Assembly (NCBI GenBank): GCA_027080505.1
Contig: JALWRX010000123.1
Span: 40,705 to 104,704 of the forward strand
Origin: Ghiorsea sp.
Lineage (GTDB): Bacteria; Pseudomonadota; Zetaproteobacteria; Mariprofundales; Mariprofundaceae
DNA length: 64,000 nucleotides
Direction: 5' to 3'
Part shown: piece after piece, positions 8,151 through 16,259 of the stretch
Position numbering within the stretch: the stretch's first letter is position 1
Layout: every line of letters begins with the position of its first letter
Translations under genes and position numbers: made by a program
The notes under the pieces: generated by a model
Seen by the model: only the letters and a program-made list of their open reading frames with translations
The model's database searches: none
Told to the model about the DNA's origin: nothing

Positions 8151-8962
8151 ATCGAATTTTTGCTTTAGCTAGGATTATATTTTTAAATGGTTTGCGTAGG
8201 AATGCAGTGTGGGGTTTATGTTTATTTGCCCTGATGTTTGAAGTATTTGGCATGTTGTTTATGGATTTTTTTGGGCGAGACCTTGGCAGAGTGATTAGCG
8301 ATTTTCAATTTTCGATTATGTGGATTGCGGGTATGTTGTTCATCCTATTTTATGCTATTCAAGCCATCGCTTGGGACGATGACCATAGAGCGATTGATAG
8401 CATTCTTGCGCGACCTATTTCACGCACGGAATATGTGCTGGGAACGATGCTTGGCTTGACGATTTTATTACTTTGCTTTGAAGCATTGCTTGGCATCACT
8501 GCATATATTCAGATTTTATGGGTACAACCACGAGCTGGCGATGCTTATTTTCCAATTTTTTCCACAGCGCATTATTGGATAACTTGGTTTGGCTTACAGT
8601 TTATTTTGATAGCGCTTTTATCCGTTGCGATGTTGATTTCTTCTGCGATTCGCGGAGCTTTTCCTGTGATGCTGATGACACTTGCTTACACCTTGATTTG
8701 CTCAGGGCTGCCTGTAGTGCGTGAATCATTAAAACAAAAAGCCAATGAAGCTTCACAGAGCTTGGAGCAATTGTTGCAGGGCTTGAATATGATATTCCCT
8801 GATTATGCCATGCTGGATTTTAAAGATAGTGTGGTCAGCCTTGATAGCCTTGAAAGTATCATGGGTATGCCTGTGTGGATGCCGTTTTCTTTGGTTGGTT
8901 TATATATCGTGGTGATTATCTTTTTGACCTGTTTTATTTATCAGCGTAGGGATATTTTATAA
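8147..8962 (+). CDS. ABC-2 type permease (PilI-like position)
   Basis: Polytopic membrane protein of 271 residues with six predicted helices (about 22-40, 56-72, 96-118, 143-165, 170-188 and 245-264). It carries the ABC-2 coupling feature 'DDDHRAIDSILARPISRTEY' between helices two and three, typical of permeases that pair with separate ATPases. It is translationally coupled to the upstream ATPase gene (four-base overlap) and followed after one base by an exported accessory protein. It probably forms the channel of the pilus-linked transporter. Confidence 0.88.
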   Translation: MNRIFALARIIFLNGLRRNAVWGLCLFALMFEVFGMLFMDFFGRDLGRVISDFQFSIMWIAGMLFILFYAIQAIAWDDDHRAIDSILARPISRTEYVLGTMLGLTILLLCFEALLGITAYIQILWVQPRAGDAYFPIFSTAHYWITWFGLQFILIALLSVAMLISSAIRGAFPVMLMTLAYTLICSGLPVVRESLKQKANEASQSLEQLLQGLNMIFPDYAMLDFKDSVVSLDSLESIMGMPVWMPFSLVGLYIVVIIFLTCFIYQRRDIL

Positions 8963-8963
8963 C

Positions 8964-9803
8964 ATGCGAATGCAACGTTTGGCTTATATTATTATACCAT
9001 TGTTAGTTGTTGGCATGTATGTACAGCTATTTTATACACAAGAAAAACAGCAAAGTGTCAAAGAAGTACGGCTTATGCCAACCATGCCAACGCAAGTCTT
9101 TCAGGTTATTGGGCATACTTATATGCAACAAATGCTTGCAGATATGCTATTTATCAAAGTAGCCGTATTTTACGGTGGTGGGAATGATATAGAAGCTAGT
9201 GTGGATGAAATGGCAAATCATTTTGTGACCATGAACAAACTAAATCCTAAAATGATTGATTTTTATTACCGTACAGAAGCTGCCCTTGCTGACAAGGGTG
9301 ATGATTATACCAATATTACCAATAAAATTCTTGAAGTAGGGTTAAAAGCTTTGCCAGACCAAGTGCCCATTCCTTATTTTGAAGGGTTTAATTATTATTA
9401 TTATCTTGATGAACCTGTGAAAGCGGCAGAGTTATTGCGTTTGGCTTCAACCTATGATGAAAAATACCAATGGCTTGGTCATCTTGCCAGCACATTATTA
9501 GCCAAAGGCGGAAGCATTCGTGCAGGACTCACTTGGCTTAAAGGTATGTATGGCAGCATGAAAGATGGTGAAGAAAAAGAGCGGTATGCGGCTGATATTC
9601 AAGAGTTTGAGAAGGCGATGGTTGTTCAAGTTGCATTGGAGCGATATGCCTCAAAGTCAGGAGGTTCGTACCCAGAAAAACTATCTGATCTTGTGCCAGA
9701 AGAGCTGCGTATGTTGCCCAAATTTAGCGAGAAATTTTATTTAGATTATCAGCCGCCTCATCTTTATTTAAAGGTAAAAGATAAACGACGACCCAAATCT
9801 TAG
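8964..9803 (+). CDS. Membrane-anchored accessory protein of the pilus-linked ABC transporter (PilG-like)
   Basis: 279 residues with one N-terminal membrane helix (about residues 5-25) and a periplasmic, mostly helical domain. The domain contains TPR-like segments ('YFEGFNYYYYLDEPVKAAELLRLA', then 'WLGHLASTLLAKGG') and a C-terminal part resembling the SPXX-rich tails of pilus/secretion TPR proteins ('GGSYPEKLSDLVPEEL'). It starts one base after the permease stop, so it is the third gene of the transporter operon. In Myxococcus the third component, PilG, is an anchored protein needed for pilus export; the match here is by position and topology only. It converges with the minus-strand gene and the two stops overlap by four bases. 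Confidence 0.75.
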   Translation: MRMQRLAYIIIPLLVVGMYVQLFYTQEKQQSVKEVRLMPTMPTQVFQVIGHTYMQQMLADMLFIKVAVFYGGGNDIEASVDEMANHFVTMNKLNPKMIDFYYRTEAALADKGDDYTNITNKILEVGLKALPDQVPIPYFEGFNYYYYLDEPVKAAELLRLASTYDEKYQWLGHLASTLLAKGGSIRAGLTWLKGMYGSMKDGEEKERYAADIQEFEKAMVVQVALERYASKSGGSYPEKLSDLVPEELRMLPKFSEKFYLDYQPPHLYLKVKDKRRPKS

Positions 9804-10294
9804 GCGGTTGTCAACATCATGCTCCAAAAAAGAATTATAATTGCAGAAGTGATGTCTCTACCCCATGCCAACCATAACCACCATGATGTTTGATGTTGTT
9901 CCGCTCGCATAAGTTTGTATGCCGCACGAAATGAATGAATCAGAAACAAAATGCCAAATACCCATGCTGATTCATGTTTTTGTAAAGTAGAGATTGAAAT
10001 CATTGCCATCAAGCTTACCCAAAGCGTTGCATCTATAGCTTGTTTGAAGTTGGTTATTTTGTACAGCATGCTGTCCATGGCTACGGCTACAAGCAGTTGA
10101 ATCACAATGCAGGTTAACCATGTTGGAATAAAAATATCGTATAACATGGGGTTTTGAAAGATAAGTGTAGGTAAAGGCCATAAAAGCACGGGTAAAAAAA
10201 GCACAGTATGGGTGAGAATATATGCTACTCTTAAATGTCTAGGGGCGTTGGGTTTAGGTGTATGTGTTTGTGGCACAGGTGCGTTGTTTTCCAT
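9800..10294 (-). CDS. Hypothetical four-helix inner-membrane protein
   Basis: 164 residues with about four hydrophobic helices and a short Pro-rich N-terminal tail ('PVPQTHTPKPNAP'). I do not recognise a family. The start lies three bases after the yacG stop on the same strand, so it is the last gene of the comF-grxC-can-zapD-yacG run. Its stop overlaps the convergent PilG-like gene by four bases. Such tight packing on both sides and consistent hydrophobicity support a real gene. Function unknown. Confidence 0.65.
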   Translation of the reverse strand: MENNAPVPQTHTPKPNAPRHLRVAYILTHTVLFLPVLLWPLPTLIFQNPMLYDIFIPTWLTCIVIQLLVAVAMDSMLYKITNFKQAIDATLWVSLMAMISISTLQKHESAWVFGILFLIHSFRAAYKLMRAEQHQTSWWLWLAWGRDITSAIIILFWSMMLTTA

Positions 10295-10297
10295 GAT

Positions 10298-10498
10298 TTA
10301 ATGTATACTATGTTCGGACTGTGAATCATCCAGTGCTTGTTCGTCACTGATGGTATCACTTGGGATAGCATAAGCACCACTTGCCCAATTGCCTAAGTCT
10401 TGGGTTTGACAGCGATCGCTACAAAAGGGGAAGTTGTCACTGCCGTATTCCACAAGTGTTTTGCAGATGGGGCATTTTACGGTGAGTTTCTTATTCAT
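10298..10498 (-). CDS. yacG: DNA gyrase inhibitor / zinc-binding protein YacG
   Basis: A 66-residue zinc-ribbon protein. It has the family pattern C-P-x-C near the N-terminus ('VKCPICKTLVEY') and 'FPFCSDRCQTQDLGNWASGAY'; the four cysteines bind one zinc. In E. coli YacG binds GyrB and inhibits supercoiling. It overlaps the upstream zapD stop by four bases (ATGA), reproducing the zapD-yacG linkage seen in many proteobacteria. The acidic C-terminal tail is typical. Confidence 0.92.
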   Translation of the reverse strand: MNKKLTVKCPICKTLVEYGSDNFPFCSDRCQTQDLGNWASGAYAIPSDTISDEQALDDSQSEHSIH

Positions 10499-11271
10499 GA
10501 TATAGGTACCGCCATGAGTGCATAAGGTTGATTATGTGTAATGTCATGCTCGACTTTGCCAGGTAGCCACTGGGAAAATCTAAGGCGTACCACAGTACGA
10601 ACTCCTGAACAACTTGGTACGATACCCTGTGCAACAGCTTGCTCTGGTACGCCGATAATGATTAAGCCAACATCATCTTGTGCTGCTAAGGTGATTTGGT
10701 CATAACCAGCATTGGCAATACGCTGTTGCCAAGGTACATGGGCATGTAACATGGTGTTGAGATGTTCAATGGCTTGAATCATAGGCTCAATGGTGGTATA
10801 AAGTTTTTGTGCATGTTCACTATGCTGCCAAAAAGGATGAATCACTTGTGGTAAAGATAGCTTATGACCAAGCAAATCTTGTTTGCGAATACTGTCTCTA
10901 TAAGCCTTTAACCATGCATCAGCATTGAGGAAGTCTATGCTTGATGATGTACTATTGCGTACTTTTTCGGCTGAAGTTGCAATTTCATGACAAGCTTGAA
11001 CCAGTTTTTGCTCAAATTCGGGGTGTTTTTCGGCTAAACTTTTAAAGTGCTTTTGCATGCTTGAAAATAGGCTGATGATATTTGGAATGGCTGGCTTTTT
11101 ATGTCTATCACCAACGAGTAAAGCATGGATTTCATTGCTTGCTGTGAGCCATAAAAATGGCGATTGGCTTTGCAGTGCTTGTTGCATGCAGCGTAGGGCA
11201 TCACGCAATTCAATCAAGGACTGCATACGTGGTGTAAGTGCAAAAGCGACGGGTATAAGGTTTTCTGTCAT
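10495..11271 (-). CDS. zapD: Cell division protein ZapD (divergent)
   Basis: 258 residues, predicted mainly alpha-helical with a small beta-strand region near the C-terminus. ZapD crosslinks FtsZ filaments at the division ring. The assignment rests on length, the helical N-terminal region, a C-terminal segment ('GIVPSCSGVRTVVRLRFSQW') that resembles the family's strand region, and direct coupling to yacG, its usual neighbour. The N-terminal family signature is only loosely kept ('ALTPRMQSLIELRDAL'), so it is a diverged member. The gene starts three bases after the carbonic anhydrase stop. Confidence 0.72.
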   Translation of the reverse strand: MTENLIPVAFALTPRMQSLIELRDALRCMQQALQSQSPFLWLTASNEIHALLVGDRHKKPAIPNIISLFSSMQKHFKSLAEKHPEFEQKLVQACHEIATSAEKVRNSTSSSIDFLNADAWLKAYRDSIRKQDLLGHKLSLPQVIHPFWQHSEHAQKLYTTIEPMIQAIEHLNTMLHAHVPWQQRIANAGYDQITLAAQDDVGLIIIGVPEQAVAQGIVPSCSGVRTVVRLRFSQWLPGKVEHDITHNQPYALMAVPIS

Positions 11272-11274
11272 ATT

Positions 11275-11910
11275 TTAAAGGCGTGGTACGGAGCGAAATA
11301 CAGGCGCAATATCATCAGAGGCATGGCGAGATACTTGTAAATCATGAATAAGACCTGTACCAAGTCGGTAAACCCAACCATGAATACTTAAAGGACGACC
11401 TTTTTCCCATGCGTTTTGTACAATGCGGGTGTGGGATAGGTTTTCGACTTGTCTCATAACATTAAGTTCTGTCATACGGTCAGAAATATCTTGTAGAGAT
11501 AGACCTTTTAAATCATCGTAATGTTGGTGGAAATTATCTCGGATACCACGAATCCAGTTGTCCACTATACCAAAATGTTGCGAGGTGATTGCAGCTTCTA
11601 CACCACCGCAATCATAATGTCCTGTGACAATAATATGCTCAACTTTGAGTACATCCACTGCATATTGCACACCTGATAAACAGTTTAAGTCTGTATGGTG
11701 TACTTGGTTGGCAATATTACGGTGTACAAAAACTTCACCTGGGTCTAAACCAACAATTTCATTGGCAGGCACACGGCTATCTGAGCAGCCAATCCACATA
11801 TATTTGGGCTTTTGTTGTTCTGATAATCGATCAAAAAAATCTGGTGATTTTTGTTTGCGTTGACTTGCCCATATTTTGTTGTTTTGCAGAAGCTGCTCAG
11901 GTGTTTGCAT
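11275..11910 (-). CDS. can: Beta-class carbonic anhydrase
   Basis: Zinc enzyme interconverting CO2 and bicarbonate, 211 residues. The ligands are clear: Cys and Asp/Arg of 'WIGCSDSRVPANEI' and His/Cys of 'VTGHYDCGGVEAA'. 'VFVHRNIANQV' is also diagnostic. For an autotroph it would supply bicarbonate or CO2 to carboxylases, matching the Calvin-type cluster elsewhere in the window. It is in the minus-strand run comF-grxC-can-zapD-yacG, with a three-base gap to grxC, and has no obvious ribosome site of its own, so coupling is likely. Confidence 0.96.
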   Translation of the reverse strand: MQTPEQLLQNNKIWASQRKQKSPDFFDRLSEQQKPKYMWIGCSDSRVPANEIVGLDPGEVFVHRNIANQVHHTDLNCLSGVQYAVDVLKVEHIIVTGHYDCGGVEAAITSQHFGIVDNWIRGIRDNFHQHYDDLKGLSLQDISDRMTELNVMRQVENLSHTRIVQNAWEKGRPLSIHGWVYRLGTGLIHDLQVSRHASDDIAPVFRSVPRL

Positions 11911-11913
11911 GAC

Positions 11914-12177
11914 TTATACTAACCAGGCATCAAGCTGCCCTTTTCTATCTAGTGCATAAAGTTCATCACAACCACCGACATGTTGATCATTGATGAAAAT
12001 TTGCGGAATGCTGCGTCCGCCATTGCTGCGCTCCATCATTTCAGTGCGTTTATTAGGGTCTTGTTGCACATTGTATTCAATAAAATCTAAACCACGTTGT
12101 TTGAGTAGTGATTTGGCACGCACGCAATAAGGGCAGTAATCGCCAGAGTATATTTCAATTTTTGCGTTGCTACTCAT
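11914..12177 (-). CDS. grxC: Glutaredoxin 3
   Basis: An 87-residue dithiol glutaredoxin. It has the active site C-P-Y-C near the N-terminus ('GDYCPYCVRAKSLL'), the cis-Pro motif 'SIPQIFIN' and the glutathione-binding 'GGCDELYALD'. It reduces disulfides and glutathione-protein mixed disulfides in the cytoplasm. AGGAGA lies at proper spacing before the ATG. It is eight bases downstream of comF and three bases upstream of can in one operon. Confidence 0.95.
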   Translation of the reverse strand: MSSNAKIEIYSGDYCPYCVRAKSLLKQRGLDFIEYNVQQDPNKRTEMMERSNGGRSIPQIFINDQHVGGCDELYALDRKGQLDAWLV

Positions 12178-12185
12178 ATTGTCTC

Positions 12186-12947
12186 CTAAGTATTGCTTGG
12201 TGTTTTAGCCAAGGCAAAGGCAAATATGGGATGTTGTGTTTTTTTCATCACCTTACAAGCATGGCGCAGCGTAGCACCTGTGGTTAAAATGTCATCCACA
12301 ACCCATATTTTACCTTGCACATCGTAGTTCGCCAACTGTATTGGGTAGTCGTCTGCTAGCGTGAAAGCCTTACGCAAATTACTCAGGCGTTGTTTTCCTT
12401 TGAGGGCAGATTGTCGGGTATGGTTGCCTGTGCGGCGAAGTAGGGTATGGCAAACTTGGCTTGATGTGACTTGGGCAATGCGTTGGCATAAATCAGCACT
12501 ATGATGCAAACCCGAACGGCGCATGCGATATAAAGGCATGGGTACGGGAATTAATAAGTCATGGGGTGAGAAAATCTGTTGCAATGTTGGTGATGAAGAT
12601 TGTAGTAACCAGTGTAAACCTGTGCTTTGACCTTGCAGTTTCCAAGCCAATAGTGCGGTACGAACAGCATCACGGTAAACAAACAGATTGCGAGTGTGTT
12701 TTTGCGGAGGAGGCTGTGTTAAACAATGTCCACAAGGACCTGGAGCCAGTGATTCAGGCATGCTTACACCGCAATGGAAACAGGTGTTTGTTGGCGCAAT
12801 ATGTATGCCTTGCAGGCAGTCTGCACAACAGCCATATGGTGTTGGTGTAGGCTGGTCTATATTCAGGTTTTTCTGGCAAATAGGGCAAGCAGGTGGAAAA
12901 ATATAGGGTTGTAAATGTTGAAGTAAACGCGTTGACAGCCTGAACAT
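12186..12947 (-). CDS. comF: ComF family phosphoribosyltransferase-like protein
   Basis: Member of the ComF/GntX family linked to DNA uptake. The N-terminus holds a zinc-ribbon region with cysteine pairs ('PPACPICQKN', 'CCADC', 'CFHCGV', 'GPCGHC'). The C-terminus is a PRTase fold with the PRPP-binding motif 'KIWVVDDILTTGATLRH'. The track extends to 13091, but the extra N-terminus lies inside bioF and is unlike the family. ATG at 12947 (MFRLSTRLL) or 12968 are better. Both sit in CATG sequences that also provide candidate bioF starts on the other strand. With 12947 the protein has 253 residues, the usual size. It heads the run to grxC. Confidence 0.88.
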   Translation of the reverse strand: MFRLSTRLLQHLQPYIFPPACPICQKNLNIDQPTPTPYGCCADCLQGIHIAPTNTCFHCGVSMPESLAPGPCGHCLTQPPPQKHTRNLFVYRDAVRTALLAWKLQGQSTGLHWLLQSSSPTLQQIFSPHDLLIPVPMPLYRMRRSGLHHSADLCQRIAQVTSSQVCHTLLRRTGNHTRQSALKGKQRLSNLRKAFTLADDYPIQLANYDVQGKIWVVDDILTTGATLRHACKVMKKTQHPIFAFALAKTPSNT

Positions 12948-14097
12948 GACAAGCAAGATAGCGAACATGGTTGATACAAGCAATTGGTTTGATGTACTTT
13001 CAGAGACACGGCAACGTAAGCTTTTAGCGAGCCAACGTGATGGCTTATGGATTAAAGTGCAGGGGCAAAAACTGCTTAATTTTGCATCCAATGATTATTT
13101 AGGTTTAAGTACCAACTCTCAAGTATGTGCTGCGGCAAAGGCTGCAATCGACACTCATGGTTTGGGCAGCGGAGCATCCAGACTGGTATCGGGAGATGAC
13201 CCTTTATTGCATGAGTTTGAGCGTGAGTTTGCTGCATGGAAAGGTTTTGAAGCATGTTTGATACTTGGTTCAGGTATGTTAGCAAACATGGGTTTGCTGC
13301 AAGCTTTAGCCGATAGGCATACACATATATTTAGTGATAAATTGAATCATGCTTCATTGGTGGATGGGGCAAGATTATCGGGTGCAAAAGTACATCGTTA
13401 TGCCCATTTAGACTTGAATATATTGGAAGCACAATTACAAAAAAATATCGCAGCTAAACGTATCATTGTCTCTGATGGTGTATTTAGCATGGATGGTGAT
13501 GCTGCTGATGTGCAAGCTCTGATAGACTTGGCAGAAAACTATGATACAATCGTAGTGATTGATGATGCACATGGTACGGGCACAGTAGGTTTTGATGGCA
13601 AAGGGCTTGTGGGGCAAGCAGGTTTAGCAGGACATGCGCGTTTACTTGAAGTAGGAACATTAGGCAAAGCATTAGGTAGTTATGGGGCTTATATTTTGGG
13701 CTCTACCTCTATGATTGAAGGCTTAAAACAGCGGATGCGCACCTTGATTTATTCCACAGCATTGCCTGTGTGTGTATTGGCTGGGGCTAAAGAAGCTTTA
13801 AACATCATCAAACAAGGCGACTCCATCAAAAAACTACATAAGAATATCGAATTTTTCCTTGAAAATACACAAGGACTTCATTTATTACCATCACAAACCG
13901 CTATTCACCCCATATTGTTGGGTTCAGATAAACAAGCCTTAGATGCAGCACAAAACTTGCGCGAAGCTGGTTTCTTTGTACCTGCCATTCGTCCGCCTAC
14001 CGTGCCACAAGGGCAGTCGCGCTTGCGTATCACATTATCGGCGGCACACCACAAACAAGATATTGGTGGTTTGATCAAAGCACTACACGCTTTATAG
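12946..14097 (+). CDS. bioF: 8-amino-7-oxononanoate synthase
   Basis: PLP enzyme of biotin synthesis that condenses pimeloyl-ACP (or CoA) with alanine. Signatures: 'NFASNDYLGLS' at the N-terminus, 'GSGASRLVSGD', 'SDGVFSMDGD', 'IDDAHGTGTVG', the PLP-lysine region 'GTLGKALGSYG', and 'RPPTVPQGQSRLRITLSAAH' at the C-terminus. 383 residues, normal length. The start may be 12946 or ATG 12967; neither has a clear Shine-Dalgarno. A TTGACA at 12932 would fit a promoter initiating near the second ATG, though its -10 is poor. No other bio gene is adjacent. It is head to head with comF with overlapping starts. Confidence 0.95.
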   Translation: MTSKIANMVDTSNWFDVLSETRQRKLLASQRDGLWIKVQGQKLLNFASNDYLGLSTNSQVCAAAKAAIDTHGLGSGASRLVSGDDPLLHEFEREFAAWKGFEACLILGSGMLANMGLLQALADRHTHIFSDKLNHASLVDGARLSGAKVHRYAHLDLNILEAQLQKNIAAKRIIVSDGVFSMDGDAADVQALIDLAENYDTIVVIDDAHGTGTVGFDGKGLVGQAGLAGHARLLEVGTLGKALGSYGAYILGSTSMIEGLKQRMRTLIYSTALPVCVLAGAKEALNIIKQGDSIKKLHKNIEFFLENTQGLHLLPSQTAIHPILLGSDKQALDAAQNLREAGFFVPAIRPPTVPQGQSRLRITLSAAHHKQDIGGLIKALHAL

Positions 14098-14507
14098 AAG
14101 CTTCTTATATTGTTATTCCCACATAGGTGGGGACGTAATTCACAGAGGGTAGGATGCTTCGATTACGCTCAGCATGACAATAAATTTCTGCGTACCTCTG
14201 CGTTCCTTTGCGTCCTCTGCGGTTAGTTTTTATGTTTATTTTTTGTACGAACAAAAAATGAACCAAAAAAGTCGCCCCAAATAGCTGTGTGTTTCTTCGC
14301 TGCTTAGCAAAAGCGGGCGCAGAATTAGAACATTCTGCTTCATCCCTTCTTTTGCCAACCACCTCAGCACAGCTATAGCAGGGGGAGGGATGGTTGCAGC
14401 TGTCTCACCCTTGTCATTTTGACCGTAGCGGAGAAATCTATAAGATGCTTCCACCTTGGTCGGCATGAGAATAAACCTTTGCGTTATCCGCGGTCAGTCG
14501 ATGCCCA
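14098..14507 (+). repeat. 410-bp gene-free region with duplicated composite intergenic repeats
   Basis: No credible gene. Two diverged direct copies of a composite repeat are visible: copy A 14153-14226 and copy B 14444-14497. Each starts GATGCTTC, continues through CAGCATGA or CGGCATGA and AATAAA, and ends CCTTTGCGT...GCGGT.AG. Flanking pieces (TTGTTATTCCCACATAGGTGG, TTGTCATTTTGACCGTAGCGG) resemble widespread short interspersed bacterial repeats. The two minus-strand ORFs in the track here are translations of these repeats. Strand is arbitrary. Confidence 0.65.
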
Positions 14508-15269
14508 TTAACCTCGGCTAAACACCCAGTTTTTATTATCGGATAGACTAGGGTTGTAGCTATAACCATCCATATCAAAGTTTTTGATGGCTTGTACATC
14601 GCTGATACGGTTTTGAATGATATATCTTGTCATCAGACCACGTGCTTTTTTGGCATAAATGCCAATCACTTTATAAGTACCTGCTTTGTTTTCTTTAAAG
14701 GTTGGCGTAATGATATTGGCTTGCAGCAATTGGGGTTGGATAGCTTTAAAATACTCAGTAGATGCAAGGTTAATCAGCGTATCATCTGCTTGAAGCTCAA
14801 GGTTGAGTTGTTCGGTGATGGTATCACCCCAAAAGTCATAAAGATTGCTGCCTTTATCATTGGCAAGTTTTGTTCCCATTTCAAGGCGGTAAGGCTGCAT
14901 CAAGTCTAGCGGGCGAAGTATACCATATAAGCCTGATAATATGCGTAAATGTTCTTGGGCGAAGTTTATATCATCGTTGGATAATGTTTGTGCGTCCAAA
15001 CCTTGATACACATCACCAGCAAAACTAAATAATGCTTGTTTGGCATTGTCTGCAGTAAATGGTGTGTGCCAACTTTGATAGCGTTGCACATTCAAATCAG
15101 CAAGTTTCATGCTTAGTTTCATGAGGTTAGCAATATCAAAAGCATCTTTTTCTTGTAAAATGTCAATCAATGTTTGTGCTTGTTGTAAAAAAGAAGGCTG
15201 TGTATGGGGAAAGTTTTGAAGCGCAGAGCCTTCATAAAGTTTCTTTGCAGGTGAAATAACAATACGCAT
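14508..15269 (-). CDS. yaaA: Peroxide stress protein YaaA (DUF328)
   Basis: A 253-residue cytoplasmic protein of the YaaA family, which limits free iron and DNA damage during hydrogen peroxide stress. Family hallmarks: N-terminal 'MRIVISPAKKL', 'LYGILRPLDLMQPYRLEMGTK', 'LYDFWGD', and C-terminal 'ARGLMTRYII'. Length matches E. coli YaaA (258). It is transcribed alone, divergently from the histidine kinase, and separated from bioF by the repeat block. For an iron-associated lifestyle a Fenton-protection gene would be sensible, but that is inference. Confidence 0.94.
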   Translation of the reverse strand: MRIVISPAKKLYEGSALQNFPHTQPSFLQQAQTLIDILQEKDAFDIANLMKLSMKLADLNVQRYQSWHTPFTADNAKQALFSFAGDVYQGLDAQTLSNDDINFAQEHLRILSGLYGILRPLDLMQPYRLEMGTKLANDKGSNLYDFWGDTITEQLNLELQADDTLINLASTEYFKAIQPQLLQANIITPTFKENKAGTYKVIGIYAKKARGLMTRYIIQNRISDVQAIKNFDMDGYSYNPSLSDNKNWVFSRG

Positions 15270-15357
15270 AATAATAAGCTATCCTTGATGTGAATGATGG
15301 CAAAGTTTATCGCTGCTTGCTGAAAATGTCTTGCTTAAAGGATAGTAAAAAAATATT

Positions 15358-15397
15358 TTGACGAATGTGAAATAATGGGCTATTAATATGATTAATA
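15358..15397 (+). promoter_or_regulatory. Promoter and palindromic operator of the histidine kinase gene
   Basis: A -35 TTGACG (15358-15363) and a -10 TATTAA (15381-15386) are spaced by 17 bases. Overlapping the -10 and start region is a perfect inverted repeat TATTAAT-ATG-ATTAATA (15381-15397), placed where a bound regulator would block initiation. The promoter is readable with fair confidence; the operator role is inferred. Confidence 0.5.
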
Positions 15398-15440
15398 ATA
15401 CCAAGATAATCATTGGTGTGTCATGGAACGGAGTTATTTC

Positions 15441-16193
15441 ATGTTATTAAACACAAGTGAAATCACAGTCAAACGAGAAAATAATATGCGTAAAACCATG
15501 CATGTTTTTTCGCATGATTTGCGTAATCCTTTGTTGAATATTCAGGCGTTGGTGCAGGAAGCAACCACACTGATTCAAGATGCGACACAGGCAGAGCGCA
15601 CTGGAAGCAAAGAAAGCTTATCTTATATTTTAGGTCGGGAGCTCCCCGAAATTCTTGAACTTTTAAACCATAGTGCGAGTCGTATGGATGATATGGTCTT
15701 GGGTGCCAATGAAATTTATCATTGTTTGTTTGATGAGCTTGAATGTGAGTTTGTGGATATGCATACGGTATTCATGCGTTGTTTTGCCCAATTAAAACTT
15801 GCAGATGACAACTTGGAACTAGACTGTGTGGGGCTACCTGCTGTTTACGCAGATATTTTGGCTGTTAAACGCGTGGTTTGGGAGCTGTTATGTAATGCAA
15901 AAAAAGCTATTGATGCTAGAGAAGACCCTTATTCACGTGTGATTACAGTCAATGCTAAGCAGGAAGGCAATATGATAGTGTTTACAGTGGAAGACTATGG
16001 CTGTGGTTTGGAAGAGCATGAAGAAAAAAGTGCGTTTGAATCTTTTTTTACAGGTAAACATTTTGAAGGCAATACGGGTATGGGTTTAACACGTGCACAA
16101 GCATTGATTGAGCGTCATGGTGGGTGTATGAGTATTGCTAACCGTAAAGGTGGTGGAGCTGTAGTGAGCTTCTCCTTACCCAAATCACCTTGA
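15441..16193 (+). CDS. Cytoplasmic sensor histidine kinase without input domain
   Basis: A 250-residue kinase made only of a HisKA-like dimerisation helix and a catalytic ATPase domain. The H-box is 'FSHDLRNPL', the N-box 'ELLCNAKKAI', G1 'DYGCGL', the F-box 'FESFFT' and G2 'GNTGMGL'. There is no membrane helix and no PAS or GAF domain, so the input must come from a partner or the long helical segment at about 35-80. The track starts at 15423. ATG 15441 is preferred because GGAG lies seven bases before it; ATG 15486 is also possible. No response regulator gene is next to it. A candidate operator overlaps its promoter. A strong terminator follows. Confidence 0.85.
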   Translation: MLLNTSEITVKRENNMRKTMHVFSHDLRNPLLNIQALVQEATTLIQDATQAERTGSKESLSYILGRELPEILELLNHSASRMDDMVLGANEIYHCLFDELECEFVDMHTVFMRCFAQLKLADDNLELDCVGLPAVYADILAVKRVVWELLCNAKKAIDAREDPYSRVITVNAKQEGNMIVFTVEDYGCGLEEHEEKSAFESFFTGKHFEGNTGMGLTRAQALIERHGGCMSIANRKGGGAVVSFSLPKSP

Positions 16194-16209
16194 TAGACAC
16201 ATTGTAAAG

Positions 16210-16245
16210 AAAAAAGGTCTGCTTATTACTAAGTAGACCTTTTTT
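16210..16245 (+). terminator. Bidirectional terminator between the kinase and flgE
   Basis: AAAAAAGGTCTGCTTA-TTAC-TAAGTAGACCTTTTTT forms a long stem with one G-U pair. It carries a T run for the plus strand and, read in reverse, for the converging fliK-flgD-flgE transcript. Confidence 0.9.
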
Positions 16246-16259
16246 GTATCGTTTAATGT

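Noticed and set aside
12948-13091. N-terminal extension of comF from the ORF track
   Set aside because: It lies inside bioF, has no ComF-like sequence, and two better ATG codons follow.
14105-14466. Two overlapping minus-strand ORFs (85 and 76 residues)
   Set aside because: They are translations of the duplicated intergenic repeats and show the usual spurious repeat-derived sequence.
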